Source: Lindgomyces ingoldianus
Taxonomy: Eukaryota; Ascomycota; Dothideomycetes; Pleosporales; Lindgomycetaceae
Length of the DNA: 64,000 nucleotides
NCBI RefSeq assembly: GCF_010093535.1
Contig: NW_022985195.1
Span: 133,200-197,199 of the forward strand
Direction of reading: 5' to 3'
Below are positions 35,894 to 47,676 of the stretch, piece after piece (position 1 is the first letter of the stretch; each line of letters opens with the position of its first letter). A program made the translations under genes and the position numbers. The notes beneath the pieces were generated by a model. That model was given only the letters and a program-made list of their open reading frames with translations. It was not told the DNA's origin and ran no database searches.

Positions 35894-36714
35894 CAGGGCT
35901 TCCAACGGGCCGTACTACGGTCCGTACAAAGTGAGCCGTAATGGTCACGTGTTCAGCACGAACGTACCGAGTTTGTAAGCCGCACTGTACTTGTAATGAT
36001 ACGCTAGGTACAGTAAGTAGTATAGATTGTATTACCTTTTTACAGAGTTTGTATGGAGATTTTAGAGAAGTAGGAGGGCTCTGGCGAGCAGAAGGCCTGT
36101 AGGGAGCGCCGAGGAGTTTTCTAAGGCCCTAGTTAGCTAAAAATTTTGCAGATTTAGCGACCCTAGAGGACTAGGGCAAGGTAATCTGCTTCTAGATTAG
36201 TGTTATCAGCAAAGCTCTTAAGGCGCTGCAAAAGTGGTAGATAGCTATAACTATATTTTTTAGCACCTACTAAGAGAGCACAAGGTTAAATTTACCCTTA
36301 ATTTTCTTTCTATTACAGCTACTAGTTGTAAGTGCAAGAGGAGTTTTAGCGCAGCTAGTAATACATTAACTAATAGTTAAGGCTATTTAACTCTGGAGGA
36401 ACCAGCTATAGCAGAATTTAGTAAGCAGTAAGATTTTAGACCTTCTACTTTTATTACTAGAAAGAATGAGTCATCTAATAACTAATTAGGCCCTAATGCT
36501 GCGTCTCTAGATACCTATAATTTTAGCTGTTTTAACTAGAGTATAGTGTACTTTAATTAAATTGTACTACTTGTACAGATTGCGTGAGCTGTAACAGTTA
36601 CAAGATGGACACCTACCTCTCCTCCTCACTGTTGTACAAACGTACACAAAATCTCACCCGTACAGGCCTCGAAATCGCTCAATGGTACAGTACTACACCT
36701 CGTTGGAAGCGCTG
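35894..36714 (+). mobile_element. hAT element copy A, internally deleted
   Basis: Terminal repeats CAGGGCTTCCAACGGG and, inverted, CAGCGCTTCCAACGAG fit the hAT CAGNG rule. The flanks ACTTCACC (35886-35893) and ACTTCACT (36715-36722) are an 8-bp duplication with one transition. Near 36310-36440 a frame reads TSCKCKRSFSAASNTLTNS, the hAT C-terminal dimerisation motif (SCxxERxFSxA), followed by GYLTLEEPAIAEF. At 821 bp it lacks most of the transposase. Confidence 0.87.
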
Positions 36715-36889
36715 ACTTCACTCCCCTCTCTCGAAAACCTCAAACCCTTTTCAAAGGCCCCAATGCCTGCCTATCACTCCCCTTTGCACACTCTAGGTTT
36801 CTCTTAGCACCCAACATTCCTTCGTCCTGTATATGCGCATTAAATAGGTTTTAGTAGATGCTGTTCCACAGACCCTGCATTTCTCCTAC

Positions 36890-37115
36890 CCTCTATCGCA
36901 AGGTGGGCCGAGATGGAGCTAGAGGGTATGGAGTAGTTAATTAGGTGGTGAGAACCAAACTAAGTAGATTGGGCTGAGGTGTAAGAGCGAGAGAGAGCTC
37001 AGAGGTAAATATATAGTAGCTAAAAGAGCGCTAGTCCTAAACAGGAAAATGGTGCGAGGTAAAGGACCCACATTCACCCTGAGCAGGGTCACGTGAACCA
37101 GTTTCACGTGCGACA
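36890..37115. repeat. Dispersed repeat family X, best copy
   Basis: Runs from about TATCGCAAGGTGGGCC through AAATATATAGTAGCTAAAAG and AAGAGCGCTAGTCCTAAACA to the inverted pair CACGTGAA-CCAGT-TTCACGTG (37090-37110) and GCGACA. On the minus strand it starts TGTCGCACG and has a TATA-like TACTATATATTT, so an LTR or SINE-like origin is possible. Confidence 0.7.
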
Positions 37116-38287
37116 CCATCTTCTACCGCAACAACCCACTCCAGAATATCAACGATCTGTAAAGAATCATGGAAGACAGTAGACGCAGCGCTCCAGAAGT
37201 CTGCGCTGTGATTCCTTGAGTAATATTTACTTCATGCGGAATGAGTTATAAAGTTTTATTTCCATGCATTGGGGGCTCTTAGCAGCGTTTTCGGAAAGAA
37301 ATTGTGGATGCTACGACGTGTCGCATTCCTGATACGGAAACCTTCCTTCCCTGAACCACAAAGGCTCCTACGGCCTTTACTATAGCACCTTCTGCCTTCA
37401 CTGTGGCACCTACTGCCTTTACTATAGCCCCTTGGCCATTGCCATGACCCTTACTGCCCCTGCCGTCATAAATAAATACTCTGCAGCAGGGCACTTAGAC
37501 ACTTGACAATATACTTCACTTCATTAGCTTCTACCATAGCTGCATGCTCACGCAACCTCTATTTGCAACATGACGCGCCAAGTGTGGCCTTCAGCGTTCA
37601 CACGTCCGCTGTCGGTGGATCCAATAATGTATCCTAAGTAATGATTTGGGTTCTGAAGAGAATCTCGATCTAATCTGCCTTTGTGTAGCGATTCTGGGAG
37701 GCGTAAATGAATTTAATGAGCGATTCAGCGAGAAGTTTGCAAATGTCATAGCGGAAAAGAGGAAGGACAAATGTCTCAAGTGATCCCAGGTGTAGCTGCA
37801 TGCTCCTCGCCGTACTGCCATCAAGATCGCTTGGAGCCAACTTTCGGTTGTCATGATCTCTAGATTACGTCCTCCACAGACAGGTAGCATCGTTGATGGA
37901 CGAGATTCCTTTCTCATACAATTGAGAGAGTGACAGTGGATTTGACATTATCTGCTTCGAAGGCTTCATATGCCATGGTCTAATTTACGGCTTCAATGCA
38001 AGTTTCCACCTCGGAGCTATCCCCACTCGAATGACCCCAATGTTTTTACGTAAGGGAGAACCCTAGATAGCTGAGGTTTCCAAGCCAGATTTCGATGTGT
38101 TTGAGCTGCTCGATGGTTAAAGTCAGCCTTCCCCGTCTAAGATACGCAAGAACTCGTTGAAGCCCGTCAGCAAGCCAGGAGGCACGAACTGACTCGGAAA
38201 CTCTGCACATTTAAGCGACTGGAGTAGAGACACTAATATTCGTGTACTAAGATAGCACGTTTCAGCTGTAAAAAGGACATTGGGATA
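37116..38287. other. No supported gene; 24-bp coding-like minisatellite
   Basis: 37373-37434 holds a 24-bp unit (GCCTTTACTATAGCACCTTC and variants) about 2.5 times; on the minus strand it encodes AIVKAVGATVKAEG. A minus frame 37917-37591 is open for 108 codons without known motifs. Confidence 0.4.
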
Positions 38288-40083
38288 TCATATAGGGGCA
38301 GGGTTGAGATAATAAATATCAACAGGAATTTGGACCCTGCTTAACAATCTGGTGAAACTTTCCGCTAGCTCAGGTTTCTCTGCTTTAACTGGTGCTGAAG
38401 ATACATCATCGTCAAACCGAACACGAATCTGTGGGACAAGGCTCTGGGGGGAATTCATGCCAAGCGTTGCGGTGTCCATGTTGACATTATACGCCTTCTT
38501 GAGGATCTTAGAAAGCCCGATAAGGTTGATTGAATCCAGTCCGAGATCCAAGGCCGTTGCTTTAGATAAGCTCTCGACACCGGGGTGATAAACTGGGTGA
38601 GGTACAGGTTTCGTCGGTGGGCTTGTCGAGATGAGCGGGATACATGTTGGACGAATGATGCACCTTTGCTGGTTTCGCCTTCTACACATTCTGCAATGGA
38701 TTTTCTGTCGTTTTTGCCGCACGAGGCCATGTTTATGGCTTCTCTAAATATCCATTGCCGTGGAGTCATGTAACTATGTAAATAATTCTGCAAGTGCATA
38801 ATAAAGTTTCTTTCGAGACAGTCAAATCCATAAGTGTACTGTAGCCCAATTGTCTCCAGGTCCACTGGTTGCGGGACAAATTACGGCAGCGAGTTTCTAT
38901 TTATTCTTGCCGCATCGCGGGTACCGAACAACGGAGTGTAGGACTGAAAGGTGCTTCACGATATGGAGCTCAATCTCGCCCATCTCAATAAGGAGGCCGC
39001 GAATCTTCACCATGATATCTCGTCAAATTATAGCAACCTTCAGCAGTCATCTCAGTGATATCGTCTGTCCTATAGATTTGATAGTCCGAATTCTTGAACG
39101 TAGAATCTAGGAACGATGCATTTGTCCGCTCCTTGTCATTCAAGTATCCGCTCGCTAAGACAAGGCTAATCGCAACGAGCTCACCAGACCCTATTTCCAT
39201 AGTCGACTAGGGTTTCTGGATCCACAATTCGAGCAATCCTCCATGGCTCTCCGATATCTCTCGGATCACTCGAAGGTGTCAATGCGCAAGGAAGCAAGTC
39301 AGCAACTCCGTAAGCCCTGACCTTAGCTGACCGAGTCCCAATGATCTCGTAGGTGACCGGCTCGCTAGCTAAGAATATTTTGAAGCCGGAGCAAAAGGTC
39401 AACCTTTTGGTCGTGGCAATTGCACTGCTTATAAATACAGTCTGCATACCTGGGATTTCGCTAGGGTGGAGTGTACTTATGAGAGTCGGCGTAAAGAAGG
39501 CCCAGTTGGCGCGAAGAGTCTTCACGAATTCGTCAATTTGATGGGTCCGGGGATGACAGGATGGTATGCACACAGTCCCTTCGAGATTGAGGGTAGCGAA
39601 GGTGCCGTAGATACTCATGTCAAATGTATATGCGGCATACTGATAAGCAGGACTATTTACTCCAATTTGCAATGATTTGCCACGGTATCTTAGGCAGGAA
39701 CAAATTGCAGTATAGATCAGAAGAACAGCTTTAGGTGCACTAGTGCTTCCCGATATGAAAGAATAAAGGCAGGATCACTCAGTAGGCTTTGGAATGGAGG
39801 AACAAATGCTTTTGAATATGGTTGTTGATTTGGTGGCGCAGAAAATAGCGCTTGATTGGCTAAAATTGTGGTGAGAGCTGGGGATTTCCTAAGCAGCTCG
39901 TTGGAAATTTCTATGAGGACTGTGGAGGGGGAGGCCGCTTCTAAGATGGATTTTTATTCGCGAGGATAGATGGCTAGAATCCAATGGCACACAACTCCCT
40001 CCAACGTTCAAAATTCCCAGAGCCGAGAGGACAGCCCATACCGATTTCTAGAAGCAGAACCCTAAATTCTCACTTTTTCGACG
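38288..40083 (-). pseudogene. NRPS-like adenylation plus carrier domain, decayed
   Basis: Non-ribosomal peptide synthetase fragment in several frames. Adenylation motifs appear in order: KSVWAVLSALGILNVGGSCV with PLD (A2) near 40070-39970, ISGSTSAPKAVLL (A3) near 39750, YAAYTFDMS (A4), FFTPTLISTLHPSEIPGMQT, YGVADLLPCALTP where YGPTE is usual (A5), GYLNDKERT and YRTDDI (A7, normally YRTGD), and SCGKNDRKSI (A10). A carrier domain follows with LGLDSINLIGLSKILKKAYN, the Ser being the 4'-phosphopantetheine site. Frameshifts interrupt A3, the stretch before A8, and A10 to the carrier. No condensation domain is seen. The product is not predictable. Confidence 0.85.
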
Positions 40084-40600
40084 CTAATTTGGAGTAAAGT
40101 CCGAGTTAGTGTCTAATACTGCTCGATTTTGCGGTAGCTCATGCATTCCAATTCTGATACCAGAGTCTCTGCCTTTGGGCTCCTCCTTCGACACTGGGTA
40201 GAGATAAGATCGTAAGTGTAGTGTTCTACTGATGGAAGTAGTGGCTAGATGTAGGTTAAGCCCAGAGGTCTCAAGCCAAAGCGGTGACACATTGGATGCT
40301 TTCCAGTCCTGCACATATAGGAAGATCTCTAATTCGCTGAACTGATTGAGGTAAGGTGTCGTGGCCACGTGATCTGTGGATATAGTTCGCAAATCCGGAT
40401 GAACGATAACGATATGATAGAGGAATTGGTTGGTGTCTAGAAATGTAGAGACCGCTCTTGTTTACTAAATGAGCAACTTTTGGGGGTCTCTAGGAGGGAC
40501 TAAAGCAGGCGAAGTTTCGGTACTGCACTCCACGACCTGAAGGGGATTCAGGGTCGAGACCAATCGTGTTCCTTTAAATATCCTTGCACTTTAGGCCTAG
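40084..40600. other. Unrecognised frame upstream of the NRPS fragment
   Basis: A minus-strand frame 40392-40084 (102 codons) could be N-terminal sequence of the same gene, but no motif is recognised. Confidence 0.25.
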
Positions 40601-40603
40601 GGT

Positions 40604-40790
40604 TTGCAGTAGTCACGTATGGCTCTCACGATAGTCGCATGCATGTCACGATAAGTCTCGTATTACCAAGACTTACCCCTTTTTTTGCACATATATAGAC
40701 CTCCAAGTGCACTCATCTCGTAATCAATCTAGTTCCTCATGCCCCCAGTGCTCCCCCTAGCTTCACGCCCAGCCCCAACCATTTCCATAA
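40604..40790 (+). promoter_or_regulatory. Promoter-like dispersed module, copy 1 (empty site)
   Basis: TTTGCAGTAGTCACGTATGG, CAAGACTTACCCCTTTTTT, GCACATATATAGACCTCC, AATCAATCTAGTTCCTCATG. The same blocks recur at 52436-52570 and, from the TATA box on, at 43917-44020. Confidence 0.55.
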
Positions 40791-41173
40791 CAGGGGGCCC
40801 GAGCCTCCAAGGGAATTACTATCTAAAATGTCCCCTATCTGAAAGGCGGTGGAACGAGCGAAATATTAGCTCGAACTGAGAGGAACCGGTGGTGTTGGGG
40901 CACGAGCCTAGATTATTTTCGATATCATTGCAGTAGCCGTTACGAGAAAGGAAGTTGTGAAATTGTTACATTTGCGCTTCTCCTCAATCGGCGTAGACCC
41001 AAAAGGCTTGCGCATATGGAGAAGCCTACCCGACGTGCCTTGTCATATGTGATATAGTGTGGTTCTCGTCAAATGTTCGGATTACAGTGTGGCTTGTCCA
41101 CGATAATATGGGTGGGTGCATATTTTTGCAAACGGAGGTGGTCTGGCTCCGGAAAGTGAGAATAACGTGAGTA

Positions 41174-42411
41174 TTGATTAAAGTGCAGAGCCGTCCTCTA
41201 TTACCCAAAATCAAGTATATAGGAGGCTCGAAAAGGGAATTCTTGGCCAATGACAACTTCCTACAACACTATCGTAACGATGAGGACCATCTTGCTGCTG
41301 GTGGCAGGTATCTTCCCCAATGTTGGGGGCGTGACAGCAGCCCGAATGAGAAGGTACTATTGGCTGAAGGAAAATCAGGGTATGGTAAGTCCGCCCAATT
41401 TCAACTGATAACCCGACCTATGGTAAGTCAAGGTATTCAGCAGGGACATTCGGAAATCAACACTTTTGAGCACCTCCCTCACGTGAAATGCCTCACTCAG
41501 GCCAATGAACTCTTCAACTCGTGATTATCGAAGTTCTGTTTGATACTACGGAGAGCTGCAAACCGGAGCACGCTTCGGGCCTCGGGCTGTGCGATCCGCA
41601 TCGGCTCGACATTTACTAAGTCGAGGATTCAACACAAATGCTGGCCTTAATCCCGACACGGACTGGGCGAAAATCGTGGACTGTGGATCTATCCCAGTCT
41701 CACCACCCCGCCATAGTCTTGCACTCCAGCAAATGACGGAGGGCCTTGGAGAGCTAGGCTTCCATCCGTCATCCTCTAGAAATCTAGAGCCATTAAAGTT
41801 TATGATAATTGGGGGGATCACTCCATCGCCCTTCCAGCTTTTCGAGCCCTTAATAAAGTTCCCCACCACCTAATGGCCGTGGAACACTTTGAAGCCCACC
41901 TGGACACGCTCCACCCTCATTCTTACCCGAGTAAGTGGAGTTCGGAGCAAACTGAATTCACCCGTGCCTCCATGTTCCGGCATGTATCCTCGGCTGGCTT
42001 GGCCAAGAACGAGTCTCCCATTCACGTTGGCTTGCGTACTCGCTTACCTGATACCGATTTTAGCGATTGCAAAAATGATGAATGGCAAGGATATAAGCGC
42101 CTCACAACGGACAATATCGATGACATTGGGACCCAAGGTATCACCGACGCGAGTATAGGACGCGTATGTTTAAAAACTCCGGCATACCTGTCTATTTACA
42201 TTGATATACTGGATACTGCAGTGACCCCGAGTATAGGAGCCCCAGAGGCCGGCTGCTGGACTATGAGAGAAACGACCAGAATCTCGCGAGGACTTCGGGA
42301 TGTCAACGTCGTTAGCGCAGATATCATAGAGGTTTCCTAACATTTGGTGATAGGGGAGAGACGATGGGTTATACTACGGCGCCAATAGCATGCGAGATTC
42401 CTACGAGTTAG
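41174..42411 (+). pseudogene. Agmatinase/arginase-family gene, frameshifted
   Basis: Ureohydrolase that would convert agmatine to putrescine and urea. Readable in order: INTFEHLPHVKCL (41450), RHLLSRGFNTNAGLNPDTDW with AKIVDCGSIPV (41610), then at about 41810 a run of six G where the frame must shift to read GDHSIALPAFRAL. HFEAHLDTLHPHSYPS, SPIHVGLRTRL, LSIYIDILDTA and GCWTMRETTRISRGL follow. Metal ligands are lost: DAHLD is EAHLD, and SIDIDVLDPA is SIYIDILDTA. A stop separates the N-terminal part at 41522, and another shift follows EVS at 42338. The family is certain, inactivity very likely. Confidence 0.88.
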
Positions 42412-42710
42412 GCTGTACTTGCAAAGAAGCATCAAAAGAGGTAGTAGCTGAAAAGAGTGGATTATAAGTAGATCTTCGTATATCGGTGATTGCTTGAGTC
42501 ATAGTAAGGCAAATGTTTTCGGAGAATGAAGTATCTAGGCCAGGTCGAGCGTGGGGAAAAAGTACATGGAAGAGTAGCCAATATATGGGCGACCGCAAGA
42601 GATGTCGATAAGGAGCACCCCAGTTATTAGGGAAATGAAGTAATTATAAGGGGTGAATAGCGTAAAGTAGTTTGAATGACCGTAGAAGTGGGACACGATA
42701 GCGCATACTC

Positions 42711-43450
42711 CTAAGGATTGTCCATGGGATCCCAACATATTATAGAATGGTGGTTAAGATATTTGAGTGAAATAGCTATATTAACTTACTAGTTGCTAGA
42801 CCTTCGTCTAAACTATCTAGGATAGCCATTTCTGCATCGGAGATCATGGAACAGGCAATTTGCGCGTTCTCAACCATGCAGAACTTTTTCGTAGTCCTCA
42901 AGAGCGGAATGTATTCATGCTAGATGTTCGTTCCATCGAAGGAGGATTCGGCTCTGTGTGTAGGAGGACTCTATCGCCGGCGAAATGACAGGGGAGTGAT
43001 CCTTGTGGACACCGTGTAAGAGTGGACTATAGGCCTGGGTCTAAATTCCTCGCCCTGGACAGAAGCTGACAATCTTATTCCTTGCCTTGAATGGGTGAAT
43101 CTCGGACTGGTTGACGGAAGACTTTATACAGATCCCTGATTGGAGTAACCCCTCGAGCTGTCTTGGTCAGCTGTAGCACTAGTGTGTAGGTGGTAGGTTT
43201 TTGTGCCTCCACCAAAATTGCTTACTCCTGCTGACTTCACCAGCCCCCTAGGATAGCATTCTCTCCAACTCTCCAACTCTCTTTTCGAGCCTCTGGTTCG
43301 CCATAGGGGTAATGCAAGAGGGACAGATCGATATAGCCCAGACTACAGATTTTTACTGGGTTACGGATGCGTTGCATCGTTTGTTGTGGCCTAAATTCTT
43401 GGCAAATTAGCTGTGTAGTAGATATCGATTCTTTGCGTTCAGCAATGCTA
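42711..43450 (-). pseudogene. Aldo-keto reductase gene, decayed
   Basis: NADPH-dependent oxidoreductase family. On the minus strand: ERKESISTTQLICQEFRPQQ, then LGYIDLSLLHYPYGEPEARK with ESW (strand 4 region), SEIHPFKARNKIVSFC, TQAYSPLLHG, and ISDAEMAILDSLDEGLATSW with DPMDNP at the end. Frame changes and stops separate the blocks. The last splice would join ACTA|GT...TTGGGATCC, and the donor GTAAGT is present, but the acceptor now reads AATATG, so the AG is lost. The gene lies tail to tail with the agmatinase remnant. Confidence 0.8.
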
Positions 43451-45240
43451 CTTGCCTGGGAATGGCTGTCTGTAGAGAATTCATGACGGAGCTAACTCTC
43501 TCTCGCTCCGCCGATGCCGTGCTCATTCGTGTGCAGAATAGTATATATATACCGTTCGCGCGTAAGCGGTACTTACAGTCCACCCTAGCAACTACTAAGC
43601 TACCCCATAGATCACACTACGGTCTTACAAATACCTTGACTCAAATATCTACCTTAATTAAAAGGAGGCGTCTTTGCTCCATTAGAAAGTTTCATACGAG
43701 TAAGTGTATTGGAAATGTTTATCAAGGACTTTATGAGAAATTTGTAGCTGCTTCTGCTTGCTAAGCGGGGAGGAATGGGCTGACGATTGAAGATGCTAGG
43801 TCCGGCGGTAAGGAGTTAGCTTGTCCGAGTGGTATGTTGGGTGGCGGACGGAAACTACCTGTGAATAAAACTATGGTGGCCCCTTGGGCTTTGAAGGGCA
43901 ATAAGTGGCCCCACTTATTTCGCATATATATAGACTCCTACCAAGGACTCCTCTAGCAATGAATTCAATCCAGTTCCTCGTGCTTCTAGTGCTTCACATA
44001 GCTCCACACCTTTCAGCTACATGAATTCCTTGGGGAAACCATTTGGTTCGACTGTTGTCTTAACCAGACATTTCCTATGCTACCAATATGTATTCTGCAC
44101 CGCCAGAATGATGGCGTTCCGCTACGCAATCTCCACTACCAGGTAGCTGAGATAATGCCACTATCCAACCTTCTGGAAACATTACCTACACGACTTAGGC
44201 CTTCTTCGCCATACAGACACTCGAGCAGTTCAGGTTTGCCGGTACGTCGTTTGTGTAGCTGTATTCTCCGAAATAAGTCTTGAACTTGTTCGAAAAGCTG
44301 ACTAGCATTGCCTTGGACACTAGAAATATTGAGAGCTGGAAAGCGTCGGATTGTAAGCCCAGCAATACGCAGCCTATCCTTAGAACCTAATTGGCGGTCA
44401 ATCTATATAAAACTAGGTTAATAGGACAAAAGCCCCCGTCCTCGCACTTCTCCGTACAAAGAAGACACGAGATACATGCAGGGCACTGGAAAGTTCTCTC
44501 CAAGAGAAGTATTGGTATGGGAGCACCCAGGGTCAGGGAAAGGGAGCACGGAATATATCAACTCCTGAGCTATTCTTACCTGCTCTCTAGAGTGTGTAAA
44601 AGAAAAGTACACTAGGCCGCGGGCGATGATTTCAGGATGAAGTCTAAACAAATTCAAGAGTCGACGATTTCATGCCCAGCGCTATGCTATTGTGGGACCA
44701 ACGTCACGCTTAGCCTATCTCGGCTTGGCCACCTGGAACTTTCTTCCTTGAAAACTCGTCCGCGACGAACGTGCATCTCTTTCACGGCAAAATAACATGC
44801 AATTTTATAAATCCTATCCCCTCCCAATTCCGCTGACGGTGACAAGTTGGCCTGCCGCAGAATGTCACGTGCTCGTGGGCGTCGACGTGTTGGCTAAACC
44901 GCGACGGGCCGTTCGGTGCATGGCTTCGATAACCTCCCGGCCCTGGCGAAATATTTTCCCCTTCCTCATTGCTAGTCCACAGTTAATGTCGGCTTCTTAT
45001 GCCGCCCCAATCGCGACGAATTCGGAAGCCGCCAGCCGAGCTCACAGCACACGATATTCTGCACCATCGTCCTCTGCGCACAGTCTTCTCGTTACTGTCC
45101 AAACCTAAGCCTGCTTGGGATCATCTAGGGAGCAATAATTCTCCCCTCCACGATCCCGGGATATATCACGTCACAGCTCCAGCCTTGGCATCGATAAAGG
45201 CAAAGTTCGCATCGTCATTTCGCGAAACCGGGGCCATGAC
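43451..45240. other. No supported gene; contains promoter-like module copy 2
   Basis: 43917-44020 has CGCATATATATAGACTCC and CAATCCAGTTCCTCGTGCTT, the TATA part of the module seen at 40.6 and 52.4 kb. Open frames at 43462-43764, 44077-44283 and 44657-44418 (minus, MNLFRLHPEIIARGLVYFSF) are unrecognised. 44800-45240 is the presumed promoter of the next gene. Confidence 0.4.
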
Positions 45241-47676
45241 ATGGAGAGAAAACTTCCCGTTCTCCTTCCAGCTCTCGGCCCACGGGTTGAGGAGCCGGCG
45301 TCACTAACGGCTCCTGAGCCTCGGAAACGGAGTGGAGTCTCGGTCGCCTGCACCAACTGCCGGCAGAAAAAGGTGAAGGTGTGTCCAAAAAAAAAGTTAG
45401 AAACTAGTACAACTGAACCCTGACGTTCAAAGTGTGACGGTCAACGAGCGCGATGCTCAGCATGTGTATCCAAGGATATTGAATGCGTATACACCGCTCA
45501 GGAGAACGAAACGCCTGTTGGCGCTCTGAAGCGCGAGAACAAAGCTCTTCGTCAGAAATCTATAGATCTCGAAGAATTATTCACTCTGTTAAGGTCCATG
45601 TCCGAAGAGCAATCATTTGCTGTCATCCGCTATATTCGATCCAGCCAAAATGAGCTGGCTGACGTCTTGCGCAACATCAAGAATGGTGACTTCAAGGCTC
45701 AAAGCACTTTATCGCCTCCACGAACCAGCACTTCCTTCCTCCCGCAGTTGCTTTCTTCGTTGGAGCTGGAGCTTGCCACATACCATCCGAATGCTTACCC
45801 GGCTTTGGAGCCACTTGATGCTGGCAGCGTGGATCTCAGCCTGATTGGTATCCCATTCCGGTTTGTATCCAAAGCAAATCTGGACTTGCGAGAAGAAATC
45901 CACCCTTCCTTGTTAGTCTCCTGCTTCTTCATGGAATCCTATCTAACATGGAGTTAGATCTCAGATTCAAATGCCTATGCATCTCCCCCGGCAAACTTCA
46001 CCTTCGGCTAGTGGCGGAGGCGTTGACCCTTCAGTTTTCAGGATAAACCCTAGCTCGATCGGAGATCTATGTGATCGTCGCTTAGACAGAGTCAATTTCG
46101 CTCATTGGACCGATATTGCAGTTTCTGGTCCCTTGCTCGCTGCTGCCATATCCCAGTATCTTTTGCATGAGCATCCTCTCCTAGGCCTCTTTGATGCAGA
46201 CCTTTTCATCCGGGATTTGACCACGCCGGCTACGACCTTTTGCTCAAGGCTGCTGTTTCATTCATTGATAGCATTTGCTTGTGTAAGGCCTCCACACGAT
46301 GTTTCCTTTGAGGTGCTAAGTCTTGATTCTAGCACGGATATACTTTTGTAGATCCTTCGGCAGCATCTCTCGCAATCACCTTCTACGCGGAAGCCATTAG
46401 CCTATGGCATTCTGAACCAGCCCAGGACAGCATCACAACCCTAAGCGCCTCCATCATACTCTTCGCTGCTTCCAGTAATATGGGTAGGGGCATGGATGGC
46501 CTTCAAATCTTGAAAGATAGCGCCCTGATTGGATCACGTCTTGGTCTCTTCGAAAACTCAAGCGAAGAGCAGCTTAGTATTCACCGTGACAAAAGGCAAG
46601 TATATTCTTCTGATATGGATCGCGCTCGATGTACAGCTGCATGGGGGACATTTAACTGGCACACGTGAGATTTCTAAATTTCCTTCCAGTCCCAGGCTGA
46701 TTTCATAGTTTTCATGCTTTCTATGATCGCCAGGGGCCTTTGATCAACTCGCCACCATCTGTCCAAATACCCCACTTCCAGGTAAATGTGCCATACATAA
46801 GTGAAACCTTTCCGACCCTCTGTAGGTTATGCATAATCTTAAATGATATGGCTTGGCAATACTACTCGCAGCGGACACCGCCCACGGAGACTGTGCCACG
46901 GGAGGCGGCAGAGATACTCTACCAAAGACTATTATCGTGGTCCGATGATCTCCCTGGGTCATTAATCCGTGGTCCAGGTACCAGCCACCACGTGGTGGTG
47001 GCACAGTAAGTCCTCTTCCTTCTTGTGAAGTCCACCTCTAGCTAACTAAGTCAGCATTTGGTATCACACTATCATCATCGACACATTCCGACCATTTTCC
47101 TCTGAACCCCAATCAAAACCAGTTGTAGTTACTGCGGCATCTATCAAGCAGCTCAAGCGGCTTATCTACATCTACCGGAGCACGTTTGTTTCCTCGAATG
47201 CCATGATACTCTACCAGCCTGGACTTCTGTATCTTGTCAACTATCTCCTCAAAGATGTCGACAACAACGAATCTCATTTCTACTTCCTTCTTTGCATGGG
47301 TGCATATCTCAAACTCGCTTCCTGTTTTCCTATCGTTGGGTGCATTGCTAAGTCCATCGTCAACATGGCCCTGGAGAGAGGTGTTGTGTTGCCCGCTGAC
47401 GCTGCTGCTGCTCTAGAGGAAATTGAAATTGAAAGCAAAAAGCTCCCTGTTACTGGCCTAGGCGAGATGAAGTTCCACCATCCCATCGACCTGGATCTGG
47501 ATCCGGGCCTGGGGCTGCATGAACATGATGCTTCTCATTCACTCCAACTTGCTAAAACCTATGAGGAGATGGCTTGGGAGGAGGACCAGAGCGTGATAGG
47601 GCCAACGCCAGAGTTTTGGAAAGGTGACCCAAGCTTACTGGATGGGACTCTTGGAAGCAGGAGAGATTTTTTTTGA
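45241..47676 (+). CDS. Zn2Cys6 transcription factor with fungal-specific middle domain
   Basis: Six exons: 45241-45378, 45433-45911, 45958-46282, 46333-46664, 46709-47005, 47055-47676, giving 730 residues. All introns are 44-54 nt. The first interrupts the zinc cluster: ACTNCRQKKVK / CDGQRARCSACVSKDIEC (residues 36-64). A heptad-like linker follows (ALKRENKALRQKSIDLEELF), as in dimerising Zn2Cys6 proteins. The fungal-specific region spans about residues 240-480: VNFAHWTDIAVSGPLLAAAI, HEHPLLGLFDADLFIRDLTT, SLAITFYAEAISLW, WGTFNWH-TFHAFYDRQGP across a splice, and HIWYHTIIIDTFRPF. The C-terminus is acidic (DLDLDPGLGLHEHDASH). Nuclear regulator, target unknown; the isochorismatase gene follows 580 bp downstream on the same strand. 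Confidence 0.93.
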
